Both the position numbers and the translations under genes were made by a program. Under the pieces are notes generated by a model. It was given only the letters and a program-made list of their open reading frames with translations. It did no database searches and was not told where the DNA came from. Positions 53,586 to 62,576 of a stretch of 64,000 nt of DNA are shown in pieces (the first letter of the stretch is position 1; each line of letters starts with the position of its first letter). Source of the stretch: CAVTND01 sp963735955 (GTDB lineage Bacteria > Pseudomonadota > Gammaproteobacteria > Burkholderiales > Burkholderiaceae_F); contig CAVTND010000011.1 in NCBI GenBank assembly GCA_963735955.1, forward strand, positions 124,001 to 188,000. The letters run 5' to 3'.

Positions 53586-54212
53586 TCATCGCGCGTTCCG
53601 GCGCACGCCCGCATTGAAGTTGTCGGCGGCAAGCCGGTGCAGTCCGGATTTCGCGCGCAAGAGCTCGGCGATGATCGAAGTGGCGAGCTGCGCGGGACTG
53701 GCAGCGTCTTGCCGCAGGCCCAGGGATGCGAGCAACTTGTGTCCGGTTTTCGACGCGCGCGAATCGCCGATCCGGACGATGAGCACGGTGTCGAATCCGA
53801 GCGCTTCGATCGCGGATTCCTCGGCGCTGGAAATCGTGGTTGTCGCCGGTTCGATGATGACAAGCCGGCGTGCCCCGGTGTCGCGCGCGATCGTCGCCGC
53901 GCGCAGTGCGTCCTTGGGTCCAAAGCGCCGGATCGGTGATGGGGACGGCGATTCAGCGCCCTCGCCAAGAACGAGGTAGGCATCTTCGGCCACGATCAGG
54001 GAACTGTCGATCACCCAGGGCCGAAACTTCGAGGCGCCGGCGGCGGCCGAATGCCGATGCCCAACATGTACCCAGCCATAACGTGGCGCAGCCACCAGCG
54101 CGGCCAGCAACGCCTCGCCCAAGGCACCGCTCATGCCAAGCGCAAGCGCGACCCGTGGTGATGCTCCCGATTCAGACACTGTCCCGTTCCTGTCAGTGTG
54201 TGAGTCGATCAA
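53586..54212 (-). CDS. Rossmann-fold protein of unknown function
   Basis: The 208-residue protein has a nucleotide-binding-like start, RVALALGMSGALGEALLAAL, near residue 20, resembling NAD(P)-binding nucleoside-sugar or nmrA-like reductases (GxSGxxG). A second strand-helix unit is ARRLVIIEPATTTISSAEES. FGPKDALRAATIARDTG resembles the active-site helix region, but the Tyr-x-x-x-Lys pair of SDRs is not seen. It is short and may be a non-catalytic relative. Its start overlaps the stop of the VTT-flavoprotein gene by ATGA (54209-54212), so it belongs to the operon. Confidence 0.55.
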   Translation of the reverse strand: MIDSHTDRNGTVSESGASPRVALALGMSGALGEALLAALVAAPRYGWVHVGHRHSAAAGASKFRPWVIDSSLIVAEDAYLVLGEGAESPSPSPIRRFGPKDALRAATIARDTGARRLVIIEPATTTISSAEESAIEALGFDTVLIVRIGDSRASKTGHKLLASLGLRQDAASPAQLATSIIAELLRAKSGLHRLAADNFNAGVRRNAR

Positions 54213-56425
54213 TGGGCATCACCGCGATACGCAGGCACCTTGTTGCGTGCGAGCGGGCCAAGTGCACCAAGTACTGCACCGAACCCTGCCGCGCCACGAC
54301 GCCAGGCCTGGAACGCGGTCAGGAATTGCCATTGGCCCTCGGTCACGGTCGAGCGCTTCCAGACACCGGCGGCGTACTTGTTGGCCTCGGCCAGCGTCGG
54401 ATAAATATGGATCGTGCCAAGAATCTTGTTGAGCCCGATGCCGTGTTTCATCGCCAGAACATATTCGGCGATCAAGTCGCCGGCATGCACGCCGACGATC
54501 GTGACCCCGAGAATGCGATCGGATCCGGGCACGGTCAGTACCTTGACGAAGCCGCGTGCGTCTTCGTCGGCAATCGCGCGGTCGAGGTCGTCGATGCCGT
54601 AGACGGAAATCGTGTGCGCGATGTTCTTCTCTTTCGCCTCCTGCTCGCTAAGACCGACGCGCGCGACCTCGGGATCGGTAAAGGTCGCCCAGGGTATTAC
54701 CCGGTAATCAGCGGCAAAGCGTCGGAAGCTGCCGAACAGGGTGTTGACCGCGGCGTACCAGGCCTGATGGGCGGCGGTGTGCGTGAACTGATACGGCCCG
54801 GCCACATCGCCACAGGCACTGACGTTCGGATAGATTGTCTGCAGATGATCATCGGTCTCGACCGTGCGCTGCTTGCTGGTCGCAATGCCGAGTTCCTCGA
54901 GACCATAGCCGCCAGTATTGGCAATGCGCCCGACGGCAACCAGAACCTGATCAAACGCAATGCGTACCTCGGCTCCGGCGTGCTCGGCGATCAGGATCTT
55001 CTCGCCGCCCTCGACCAGGAATCGCGTCGCGGTATGCCCGATCAGCACGCGGATGCCTTCGTCCTCGAACTGCCGCGTCACCAGAGCCGACACTTCCGGA
55101 TCTTCGCGAATCAGGATGCGCGGCAACATTTCAATTTGGGTGACCGTGCAACCGAGCCGGGCGAACGCCTGCGTCAACTCCGAGCCGATTGGTCCACCAC
55201 CCAGCACGAGCAGGCGGCGCGGCTGTTCGCGCAGCTCCCACACCGTGTCGGAAGTCAGGTAGCCGACCGCGTCGAGACCCGGGATCGGCGGCACAAAGGG
55301 TCGCGCGCCGGCGGCGATGACGATGCCCCTCGTGGTGAGCGTGCGCATGCCGGTTTCACTCGCCACATCAACCGTCCATGGCGAGGTGATCTTCGCGGTG
55401 CCGCGGATGCACTCGACACCAAGTGCCGTGTAGCGCTCGACCGAATCATGCGGCTCGACCGTGCGCACCACGCGTTGCACGCGTTCCATCACGTCGGCGA
55501 AGGCAGGCTGGGCACTGGCCCGAGCGATGCCATAGTCCTTCGAGTGCGCAATCTGCGCCAGCAACTTGGCTGAACGGATCAGGGCCTTGCTCGGCACGCA
55601 GCCGGTATTCAGGCAATCGCCGCCCATCCGGTGTTGCTCGATGAGTGCGACCCTGGCCTTTGTCGCAGCGCCGATATAGGCCGAGACGAGCCCGGCGCTG
55701 CCGGCGCCGATGACGACCATGTTGTAGTCGTACTGCGCCGGCCGCCGCGACTCCCAGCGCGCATAGACCTTGCGCGCCTTGAGCGCGTCGAGCACTCGCT
55801 TGGCGACCAGTGGGAAGATGCCAAGCAGGACGAAGGCCAGCACCAGCTGCCCCGAGAGCCGGAACTCGCCGAGTTGGGTGCCGGCATAGACATAGACAGC
55901 GGTGCCGGCGAGCATGCTGAGCTGGCTGACCCAGTAGTAGGTCCAGGTCCTGATCGAGGTCAGGCCCATCGCGAGATTGATCAGCCAGAACGGAAACAGC
56001 GGTACCAGACGCAGCGCGAACAGATAGAAGCCGCCTTCGCGTGCAACGCCTTCGTTCAGCGGCCTCAGGCGCTCACCCAGGCGCGCCTGCACCCAGTCGC
56101 GCAGAAGAAATCGCGCGGCCAGAAACGCCAGAGTGGCGCCGATCGCCGAGGCGAAAGACACCAGCACCAGCCCGGCTGCAAAGCCGAAGATCGCGCCGCC
56201 GGCGAGGGTCATGATCGCCGCTCCCGGAATGCTGAGCGCGGTCACGGCGATGTAGATCAGGAGGTACAGCGCGGCGGCAAGGGCGGGATGTGCCGCGCGA
56301 TACGCCTCGATCGCTGCCTTGTTGTCGAGAAAGAACTCGCGCGTGAACACCTGCCGCAGGTCGAAGATGAAAAAGGCGGCAACACCCGCGGCGAGCAACA
56401 GCAGGATCAGGAGCTTCTTGTTCAC
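54209..56425 (-). CDS. VTT-domain membrane protein fused to a mercuric reductase/lipoamide dehydrogenase-like flavoprotein
   Basis: The product is 738 residues, with GTG 56425 after GAAGGGA. Residues 1-225 are a TVP38/TMEM64 (VTT) membrane domain: SIPGAAIMTLAGGAIFGFAA and LFALRLVPLFPFWLINLAMG. From about residue 235 a class I flavin disulfide reductase follows: NMVVIGAGSAGLVSAYIGAA, the redox pair GGDCLNTGCVPSKALIRSAK, RRLLVLGGGPIGSELTQAFA, and the C-terminal dimer domain GIGLNKILGTIHIYPTLAEA. There is no N-terminal heavy-metal (HMA) domain or vicinal Cys end, so it is not a typical MerA. The link to membranes suggests it handles a membrane-borne or toxic metal(loid) substrate. Confidence 0.85.
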   Translation of the reverse strand: MNKKLLILLLLAAGVAAFFIFDLRQVFTREFFLDNKAAIEAYRAAHPALAAALYLLIYIAVTALSIPGAAIMTLAGGAIFGFAAGLVLVSFASAIGATLAFLAARFLLRDWVQARLGERLRPLNEGVAREGGFYLFALRLVPLFPFWLINLAMGLTSIRTWTYYWVSQLSMLAGTAVYVYAGTQLGEFRLSGQLVLAFVLLGIFPLVAKRVLDALKARKVYARWESRRPAQYDYNMVVIGAGSAGLVSAYIGAATKARVALIEQHRMGGDCLNTGCVPSKALIRSAKLLAQIAHSKDYGIARASAQPAFADVMERVQRVVRTVEPHDSVERYTALGVECIRGTAKITSPWTVDVASETGMRTLTTRGIVIAAGARPFVPPIPGLDAVGYLTSDTVWELREQPRRLLVLGGGPIGSELTQAFARLGCTVTQIEMLPRILIREDPEVSALVTRQFEDEGIRVLIGHTATRFLVEGGEKILIAEHAGAEVRIAFDQVLVAVGRIANTGGYGLEELGIATSKQRTVETDDHLQTIYPNVSACGDVAGPYQFTHTAAHQAWYAAVNTLFGSFRRFAADYRVIPWATFTDPEVARVGLSEQEAKEKNIAHTISVYGIDDLDRAIADEDARGFVKVLTVPGSDRILGVTIVGVHAGDLIAEYVLAMKHGIGLNKILGTIHIYPTLAEANKYAAGVWKRSTVTEGQWQFLTAFQAWRRGAAGFGAVLGALGPLARNKVPAYRGDAH

Positions 56426-56493
56426 GATAATCCCTTCGCGGGAACGCGGTGTGCGCTGCTCCGTCATGCTACGGCGATTCACGCCGGGTTGAT

Positions 56494-57495
56494 TCAGGCG
56501 ACCGCGGCGTGGCAGGCGCGCGTACTTATGCGGCCAAGCGCGTCGTCGATGCTGAATCCCGGCCCGCGCGCGATTCGTGCGCCGTAGGAAAGCTCGGCGG
56601 CCGAACCGGCGGGCCACTGTGCGGCGAAATCGCAATCCCAGTTGGCGAGGTCGAAGTTCACGGCGAGTGCATCGACATAGACATCGGCCACGTCGGCGCC
56701 ATAACGGCGTGTGCCAGCCAGCGCGCGTGGCACCGGTACGGTTGCGATCCGCGTCAACAGTCCGCCGCGCGTGCCGGCGAAGTTCGGCATGCCGGCGGCA
56801 CCATTGTTGACGACGAAGCGCTCACCGAGCGCATGCTCGAACAGCCGCAGCGCCGGCAGGCAGGTGTGGGTCGACGCGAAGCCGTCGACCGCCGCTTGCT
56901 CGAACGCTGTCTCGATCAGGGTCGCGCGCGCTGCATCGTGAAGCGAATCGTGGGCGAAGCGCCAGCCGGCCAGCGCCCAGGCGTCGCCATGAACGATCCC
57001 GATCCGCGCGCCGCCGACCTCGGCAACCGCATGCATCGGCAGCGACGCCAGTCGCTTGCATATGGCGTCGGAGGAGTCGAGGCGGCGAGTGGTCATGCGC
57101 AGCCGCGCGAGGATCTCGTTGGAGCGATCGACGTCGTCGTCGGGCACATGCTCCGGGTAGGCGCAGCCGCACCCATGCTCGTTGGCTTCGGCCGCCAGCT
57201 CGGTCTCGACATTGCCGCGCAAGGCGTGATGGGCGTGCACGCCGCGTTCGATCGCCTCGAACGCGGCCGGATCGATATCGAACCAGTGAAAATCACCGTT
57301 GAACACGAGCCGGGGCCGCACCGGCTCAAGTGTGGCCATGCGTTCAATTTCCATCAGGGCCGGCACGTTGCCATACAGGCCGCCGATGACGTACAGGACA
57401 TCGGCGTCGAAGTCCGCATGGCGGGCGAACACCCTGGGCGAATAGGCGTAGGAGGCCGGACAGATGCGCCCCGGTCGTTCCTTCAGCTCCGCCAT
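56494..57495 (-). CDS. Metallophosphoesterase-like protein
   Basis: The product is about 333 residues. VLYVIGGLYGNVPALMEIER near residue 35, RLVFNGDFHWFDIDPAAF and HHALRGNVETELAAEANEHG resemble the metal-site motifs of calcineurin-like phosphoesterases, with changes: GGLYGN for GDxHGx and RGNVE for GNHD/E. GARIGIVHGDAWALAGWRFA gives the later His site. It may be a divergent phosphatase for a sugar-phosphate intermediate. ATG 57495 is taken, 13 bp after arsS; GTG 57525 would overlap arsS by 17 bases. The cysteine pair CGCAYPEHVPDDDVDRS is unusual for the family. Confidence 0.65.
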   Translation of the reverse strand: MAELKERPGRICPASYAYSPRVFARHADFDADVLYVIGGLYGNVPALMEIERMATLEPVRPRLVFNGDFHWFDIDPAAFEAIERGVHAHHALRGNVETELAAEANEHGCGCAYPEHVPDDDVDRSNEILARLRMTTRRLDSSDAICKRLASLPMHAVAEVGGARIGIVHGDAWALAGWRFAHDSLHDAARATLIETAFEQAAVDGFASTHTCLPALRLFEHALGERFVVNNGAAGMPNFAGTRGGLLTRIATVPVPRALAGTRRYGADVADVYVDALAVNFDLANWDCDFAAQWPAGSAAELSYGARIARGPGFSIDDALGRISTRACHAAVA

Positions 57496-57508
57496 GGTCA
57501 GCTCATGG

Positions 57509-58477
<969 letters not shown>

Positions 58478-58518
58478 GGGTTTTCGGCAGTCAAGGGGCG
58501 GGCAGGAGGCTGGCTTCG

Positions 58519-58704
58519 TCAGCTGCCGATCCGGCGGACGGCGGCGCTCAACAGGCTGAGCTGGCGATCAAAGCGCGAGCAGACATCGCAGATCGCCAGG
58601 TGCAGGCGCAGGCGCCAGCGTTCGCCCGTACTCAATGGTCGATCCATGCGTTCGGACAGCAGCCGATGCGCATGCTTGCAGGGGATTCGGACCCAGGCGC
58701 TCAC
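58519..58704 (-). CDS. Zinc-finger anti-sigma factor (zf-HC2-like)
   Basis: The 61-residue product starts at GTG 58704, overlapping the sigma factor stop (GTGA), the usual coupled arrangement. IPCKHAHRLLSERMDRPLST and LRLHLAICDVCSRFDRQLSL carry the zf-HC2 pattern (C-x3-H earlier and HxxxCxxC later). Such short cytosolic anti-sigma factors bind the ECF sigma factor and release it on a thiol- or metal-linked signal. No membrane segment follows, so the signal is probably sensed in the cytosol. Confidence 0.8.
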   Translation of the reverse strand: MSAWVRIPCKHAHRLLSERMDRPLSTGERWRLRLHLAICDVCSRFDRQLSLLSAAVRRIGS

Positions 58705-59267
58705 GCAATCTCCCGCGCGGCGAACCAGCGTGCCTCCAGACATTCGCGCAGCCGCATTCGCGCCCGAAAGAGCATGACAAAGCAATTGGTCGAGGTGATT
58801 CCCAGTTCCTTACAGATCTGGTCCGTTTCATACTCGAGCCATTCTCGCATCATGAAAATTCGTCCGAGCCCGGCCGGTAGTTCATCGACACAGCTTTGCA
58901 GGACTTCAAAAAACTGACTCCGGTTCAGGGTTGCTTCCGGATCGCCCCAATCAAGCGGCGACGTTACCCGGTGCCCGCTGGCAGTAAACAACTCGTCGAA
59001 ATTCTCGACTTCTCCGGCTTCGACCATGGCGTCGGCCGACATTTCCCGCTTGCTGCGACGAAACTGATCGATGATCTTGTGCTTGAGGATGCCGACGATC
59101 CAGGTTTTCAGCTGTGACTTGCCGGCAAAACTGGCGCGATTCTCCAGCGCTGCAATCAGCGTTTCTGAAACCACGTCCTCAGCCCAGGCGTCGTTGCGCA
59201 GCTGCAGTCTGGCGATTCCCAGCAGGGTTGGACGAATCTCGGCGAGTCCGCGCTCAAGATCGTCCAT
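58701..59267 (-). CDS. ECF-type RNA polymerase sigma factor
   Basis: The 188-residue protein has region 2 (GIARLQLRNDAWAEDVVSET, LKTWIVGILKHKIIDQFRRS) and region 4 (LPAGLGRIFMMREWLEYETD, ICKELGITSTNCFVMLFRAR), joined by an acidic linker. This is the layout of ECF sigma factors that are paired with a zf-HC2 anti-sigma factor. It probably transcribes the operon it leads, from its own start to the DUF1499 gene about 9.4 kb downstream. It lies 89 bp after the dehydrogenase gene on the same strand. Confidence 0.88.
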   Translation of the reverse strand: MDDLERGLAEIRPTLLGIARLQLRNDAWAEDVVSETLIAALENRASFAGKSQLKTWIVGILKHKIIDQFRRSKREMSADAMVEAGEVENFDELFTASGHRVTSPLDWGDPEATLNRSQFFEVLQSCVDELPAGLGRIFMMREWLEYETDQICKELGITSTNCFVMLFRARMRLRECLEARWFAAREIA

Positions 59268-59356
59268 CGGCTTTCACGCCATCCATGTTGCGATCTTGTC
59301 TGAAAAGACATCGGCGGCAATCTGCGCGAGTGACGTGGCAGGTGCGGTGGGTTGGC

Positions 59357-60253
59357 TCAGCGTCGCAGACGACGGATCAGGGACGAGGTGTCCCAGCGGC
59401 CGCCGCCCATGGCCTGCACCTCGGCGTACAGCTGGTCGACCAGCGCCGCGGCCGGCAGCGCGGCGCCGACGCGGCGCGCTTCGCTCAGACAAAGACCAAG
59501 ATCCTTGCGCATCAGGTCGACCGCGAATCCAAAGTCAAACTGATTGTCGATCATCGTGGCGCCGCGATTTTCCATCTGCCAGCTCTGGGCCGCGCCCTTG
59601 CCAAGTACCTGCAGCACCAGTTTCATGTCGAGCCCGGCGGCCTGGCCGAAATGAATTCCCTCGGCAAGACCTTCCACCAGACCGGCAATGCAGATCTGAT
59701 TGACCATTTTGGCAAGCTGGCCGCATCCCGAAGGTCCGATCCGCGTCACCGCCTTTGCGAAGGCCAGCGCGACCGGACGCGCTCGTTCGAACGCCTCTGC
59801 TTCACCGCCACACATGACGGTCAGTTGACCGTTGACCGCTCCCGACTGCCCGCCGGACACGGGTGCGTCGATGAAGTTCAGCCCAAGCGCGCGGCCAGCG
59901 AGCGCAAGCTCACGGGCAACTTCGGCCGACGCAGTCGTGCTGTCGAAGAGGATTGCGCCCTTCGACATGCCGGCGAAAGCGCCGCTCTCTCCCAGGACGA
60001 CACTGCGCAGATCGGCATCGTTGCCGACACAGGAAAAGACGATCTGGGCGCCAAGCGCCGCCTCGCGCGGCGTGGCAGCCAGGCGACCACCATACTGCGC
60101 TACCCATTGCGCAGCCTTGGCCGCCGTACGGTTATAGACAGTCACGCGATGGCCGGCGCGCGCAAGGTGGCCGGCCATCGGATTTCCCATGACGCCCAAG
60201 CCCAGGAAGGCAAGGTCGTGCGGCGTAACGGGATCGTAGGTCCTGGCGCTCAT
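59357..60253 (-). CDS. 3-hydroxyisobutyrate dehydrogenase-like NAD(P)-dependent oxidoreductase
   Basis: The 298-residue protein belongs to the beta-hydroxyacid dehydrogenase family (3-hydroxyisobutyrate or tartronate semialdehyde type). LAFLGLGVMGNPMAGHLARA binds the cofactor, and VYNRTAAKA suggests NADP preference (Arg-Thr after the second strand). NFIDAPVSGGQSGAVNGQLT is the substrate loop, and the catalytic Lys is in GPSGCGQLAKMVNQICIAGL. ATG 60253 (MSARTYDPVTPHDLA) is used. The substrate is not certain. Whether it shares a transcript with the sigma-factor operon is unclear. Confidence 0.88.
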   Translation of the reverse strand: MSARTYDPVTPHDLAFLGLGVMGNPMAGHLARAGHRVTVYNRTAAKAAQWVAQYGGRLAATPREAALGAQIVFSCVGNDADLRSVVLGESGAFAGMSKGAILFDSTTASAEVARELALAGRALGLNFIDAPVSGGQSGAVNGQLTVMCGGEAEAFERARPVALAFAKAVTRIGPSGCGQLAKMVNQICIAGLVEGLAEGIHFGQAAGLDMKLVLQVLGKGAAQSWQMENRGATMIDNQFDFGFAVDLMRKDLGLCLSEARRVGAALPAAALVDQLYAEVQAMGGGRWDTSSLIRRLRR

Positions 60254-60402
60254 CACGTGGTCCTGGCCGAAGTCAAGGGAAAGTAGGCGGGAGGGAAAGT
60301 GCAGTGCCGGATGGGATCGGTCGCCGGCGATTGTACGTGTGAGTAAGGTCGGTTTCGCCATTGCGACCAAGAGGTCCGCGAACTCGCGAACAAGGAAACG
60401 AG

Positions 60403-61149
60403 ATGCTCGAGTTGATGATTGCTGCAACGCTTGCGGCTAGTCCAATGACGTGCACGATGAAAAGTCCCGCACATACCCTCGCCCTGGTCGAGCTCTATAC
60501 CTCGCAGGGCTGCTCGAGTTGTCCACCCGCGGATCGCTGGTTGTCGCAGCTTTCAATGCCCGCAGTGCCAGCGCGCATCGTGCCGATCGCCCTGCACGTC
60601 GGCTACTGGGACTACATCGGCTGGAAGGACCCGTTTGCACAGCGCGCCTTCAACGAGCGCCAAAGCTGGCTGGCCCAGCTGGCGCGCAGCCGCAGTGTTT
60701 ACACGCCCGAGGTCTTCATCGGCAGCAACGAAATGCGCGATTGGCGCAGCGGCCAGACGTTCGACAGCGCGGTGCGAACCATTAATGCCATGCCGGCCCG
60801 CGCCAGTATCGAGCTCGGGGCAACCGTGGCCCAAGGCCTGGTCGAAACGCGCATCACCGCGCACGCGGATTCGCAATTCGGGGACGCGCAACTGTATGTG
60901 GCCCTGACATCGAGCGGAATGCAGACCGCCGTCAAGGCAGGAGAGAATCGCGGCGAAAGCTTGCGCAACGACTACGTGGTGCGCGAATGGAGCGGACCGC
61001 TCGCGCTCAGCCCCAGCACATTGAAGTGGACGCTACCGGCCGGTGTGGCCGCGCGCAATGCCCAAGTGATTGCATTTGTTCAGCGCTCATCGAACGGCGT
61101 TGTGCTACAGGCCGTCAGCCTGCCGCTGGGCGCATGTGCACCCTCGTGA
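60403..61149 (+). CDS. DUF1223 family thioredoxin-fold protein
   Basis: The 248-residue protein starts at ATG 60403 after AAGGAAA. The N-terminus is weakly hydrophobic (MLELMIAATLAASPMTCTMK) and may be a signal. The thioredoxin-like site is ELYTSQGCSSCPPADRWLSQ, with CxxC, and VGYWDYIGWKDPFAQRAFNE and SRSVYTPEVFIGSNEMRDWR follow; all are diagnostic of DUF1223. Function is unknown, probably a periplasmic thiol-redox role. Two palindromic repeats follow directly and separate it from the convergent fabH gene. Confidence 0.88.
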   Translation: MLELMIAATLAASPMTCTMKSPAHTLALVELYTSQGCSSCPPADRWLSQLSMPAVPARIVPIALHVGYWDYIGWKDPFAQRAFNERQSWLAQLARSRSVYTPEVFIGSNEMRDWRSGQTFDSAVRTINAMPARASIELGATVAQGLVETRITAHADSQFGDAQLYVALTSSGMQTAVKAGENRGESLRNDYVVREWSGPLALSPSTLKWTLPAGVAARNAQVIAFVQRSSNGVVLQAVSLPLGACAPS

Positions 61150-61160
61150 ACGATTTCCAG

Positions 61161-61228
61161 GTTGCTCTCTCGCGCTACGCGGTCCCTCCGCGAGGGACAT
61201 CGCCCGCCTTCGGGCGGCCGTGCGGCGG
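61161..61228 (+). repeat. Palindromic repeat copy 2
   Basis: Read on the plus strand: GTTGCTCTCTCGCGCTACGC, then hairpin GTCCCTCCGCGAGGGAC-type (GGTCCCTCCGCGAGGGAC) and hairpin CGCCCGCCTTCGGGCGG, ending GTGCGGCGG. It begins 12 bases after the DUF1223 stop and lies head-to-tail with copy 3, five bases apart, between two convergent genes. Confidence 0.88.
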
Positions 61229-61233
61229 TGGGT

Positions 61234-61304
61234 GTTGCTCCCTCGCGCTGCGCGCGGTCCCTCCGCGAGGGACGTCGCCCGCCTTCGGGCGGCCGTGCGG
61301 CGGG
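61234..61304 (+). repeat. Palindromic repeat copy 3
   Basis: This copy is the same as copy 2 with GCTGCGCGCGG in place of GCTACGCGG and one more base change. It ends exactly at the base before the fabH stop codon (TAG on the minus strand, 61305-61307), so the repeat abuts the coding end. Its hairpins may also stop or stabilise transcripts from both sides. Confidence 0.88.
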
Positions 61305-62435
61305 CTAGGCGACAAATCCGTTTTCGGCAAAGCGCTGGTCCATCAGGCCTGCCTTGGACTCGGCATGCGCCTTCTTGCCGGCGCGAATCTCGTTGACCAG
61401 TTCCAGCGCCGTCTTGGTGCAGGGCGAAAGCTTCATGTCGCTCGTACCGAGCGGCGTGACCCGTTCACCCCAGCGCACCAGGTGCGAACACAAGGTAAGT
61501 CCGGCTCCGAAGCCCGGCATCAGGATCAGCGAGCCCGGTTTGACTCGGCCTTCTTCGAGCGCTTCAACCAGCGCTACCGGCACCGTGGCCGACGACATGT
61601 TGCCGTAGCGTTCGACCGTGAGGTAGACCTTTTCCATCGGCACGTGGGTGTGCCTGGCGACCGCTTCGATGATGCGCAGATTGGCCTGATGTGGCACTAC
61701 GAGGTCGATCTGATCAGGCTTGACGCCGCACTTGGCAAGAGCCCTTTCGGAAGCCTGGGCCATGCCCTTGACCGCGCGCTTGAAGATCTCCGGCCCGTCA
61801 AAGTCCCACAGGGTGTCCCCGAGCTGCACATTGCGGTTGGCGTAGGCACAGCCCATGCCGCGCACGCGCAGGATCTGGCGTGCATCGGCATAGCAGCCGA
61901 GCTGTTCACCGATCAGGCCTTCGGCGCGTTCGCTCGCCTGCAGAACCACTGCAGCGGCGCCGTCACCGAACAGCACCGCGACGTTGCGATTGGTCCAGTC
62001 CATGTAGCGCGCGATGATTTCAACGCCGATCACCAGGGCATTGCGAATCACGCCGGTGCGGATCATTGCAGTGGCGGTCGACAGGCCATACAGGAAGCTG
62101 GTGCAGGCCGTGTTCACATCCATCGACGCCGCATGAAGCGCGCCGAGCCTGATCTGCACGCCCGAGGCGCTGTTCGGAACCTGCTCGTCGTTGCTGCAGC
62201 TGCCATAGACGATCATGTCGAGGTCGGCGGCATCGAGTCCGGCACAGGCGAGCGCCTGCGCGCCGGCAACCGATGACAGCTCGATGGATGAGGTATGCGA
62301 AATCCGCCGCTCCTTCATTCCTGTACGCGAGACGATCCACTCGTCATCGGTATCAAGGAAAGTTGCGAGATCGGCGTTGGTCAGAACTGCTGGCGGCATG
62401 CACTTGCCCCAGCCCGTGATCGCTGCGTAAGTCAT
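61305..62435 (-). CDS. Beta-ketoacyl-ACP synthase III (FabH-like)
   Basis: The 376-residue thiolase-fold enzyme has the catalytic triad: Cys in MDVNTACTSFLYGLSTATAM, His in VVPHQANLRIIEAVARHTHV and Asn in ERYGNMSSATVPVALVEALE. DEWIVSRTGMKERRI is the usual N-terminal motif, and GPGGAGLTL-type FGAGLTLCSHLVRWG the last. About 45 residues extend beyond normal FabH. It may start fatty acid synthesis or serve a secondary pathway; no other fab genes are beside it. Its ribosome site GAGGGAG is the end of palindromic repeat copy 4. Confidence 0.88.
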   Translation of the reverse strand: MTYAAITGWGKCMPPAVLTNADLATFLDTDDEWIVSRTGMKERRISHTSSIELSSVAGAQALACAGLDAADLDMIVYGSCSNDEQVPNSASGVQIRLGALHAASMDVNTACTSFLYGLSTATAMIRTGVIRNALVIGVEIIARYMDWTNRNVAVLFGDGAAAVVLQASERAEGLIGEQLGCYADARQILRVRGMGCAYANRNVQLGDTLWDFDGPEIFKRAVKGMAQASERALAKCGVKPDQIDLVVPHQANLRIIEAVARHTHVPMEKVYLTVERYGNMSSATVPVALVEALEEGRVKPGSLILMPGFGAGLTLCSHLVRWGERVTPLGTSDMKLSPCTKTALELVNEIRAGKKAHAESKAGLMDQRFAENGFVA

Positions 62436-62506
62436 CGTTGCTCCCTCGCGCTGCGCGCGGTCCCTCCGCGAGGGACGTCGCCCACCTTCGGGCGGCCGTG
62501 CGGTGG
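62436..62506 (+). repeat. Palindromic repeat copy 4, overlapping the fabH ribosome site
   Basis: This is nearly identical to copy 3, with two compensating-looking changes (CCCACCTTCGGGCGG, CGGTGG). On the minus strand it ends GCGCGAGGGAGCAAC, one base before the ATG of fabH at 62435, so GAGGGAG is five bases from the start codon, the same spacing as at copy 1. The gap between fabH and the next gene (62436-62576) is mostly this repeat. Confidence 0.88.
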
Positions 62507-62576
62507 TCTCGTCGTTTTTACCCAGTCCTGATTGCGCCGCATTGTCCCAGAAAGAGGGCCGCGCCAAGTTTGTTCG

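Noticed and set aside
53870..55573. Long open reading frame of 567 codons on the plus strand
   Set aside because: It is antisense to the VTT-flavoprotein and Rossmann-protein genes, whose motifs are unmistakable. Open antisense frames are expected at this GC content.
61161..61304. Classic intrinsic terminator between DUF1223 and fabH
   Set aside because: The hairpins are strong but no T-run follows on either strand, and the same sequence occurs upstream of other genes. It is better described as a palindromic repeat.
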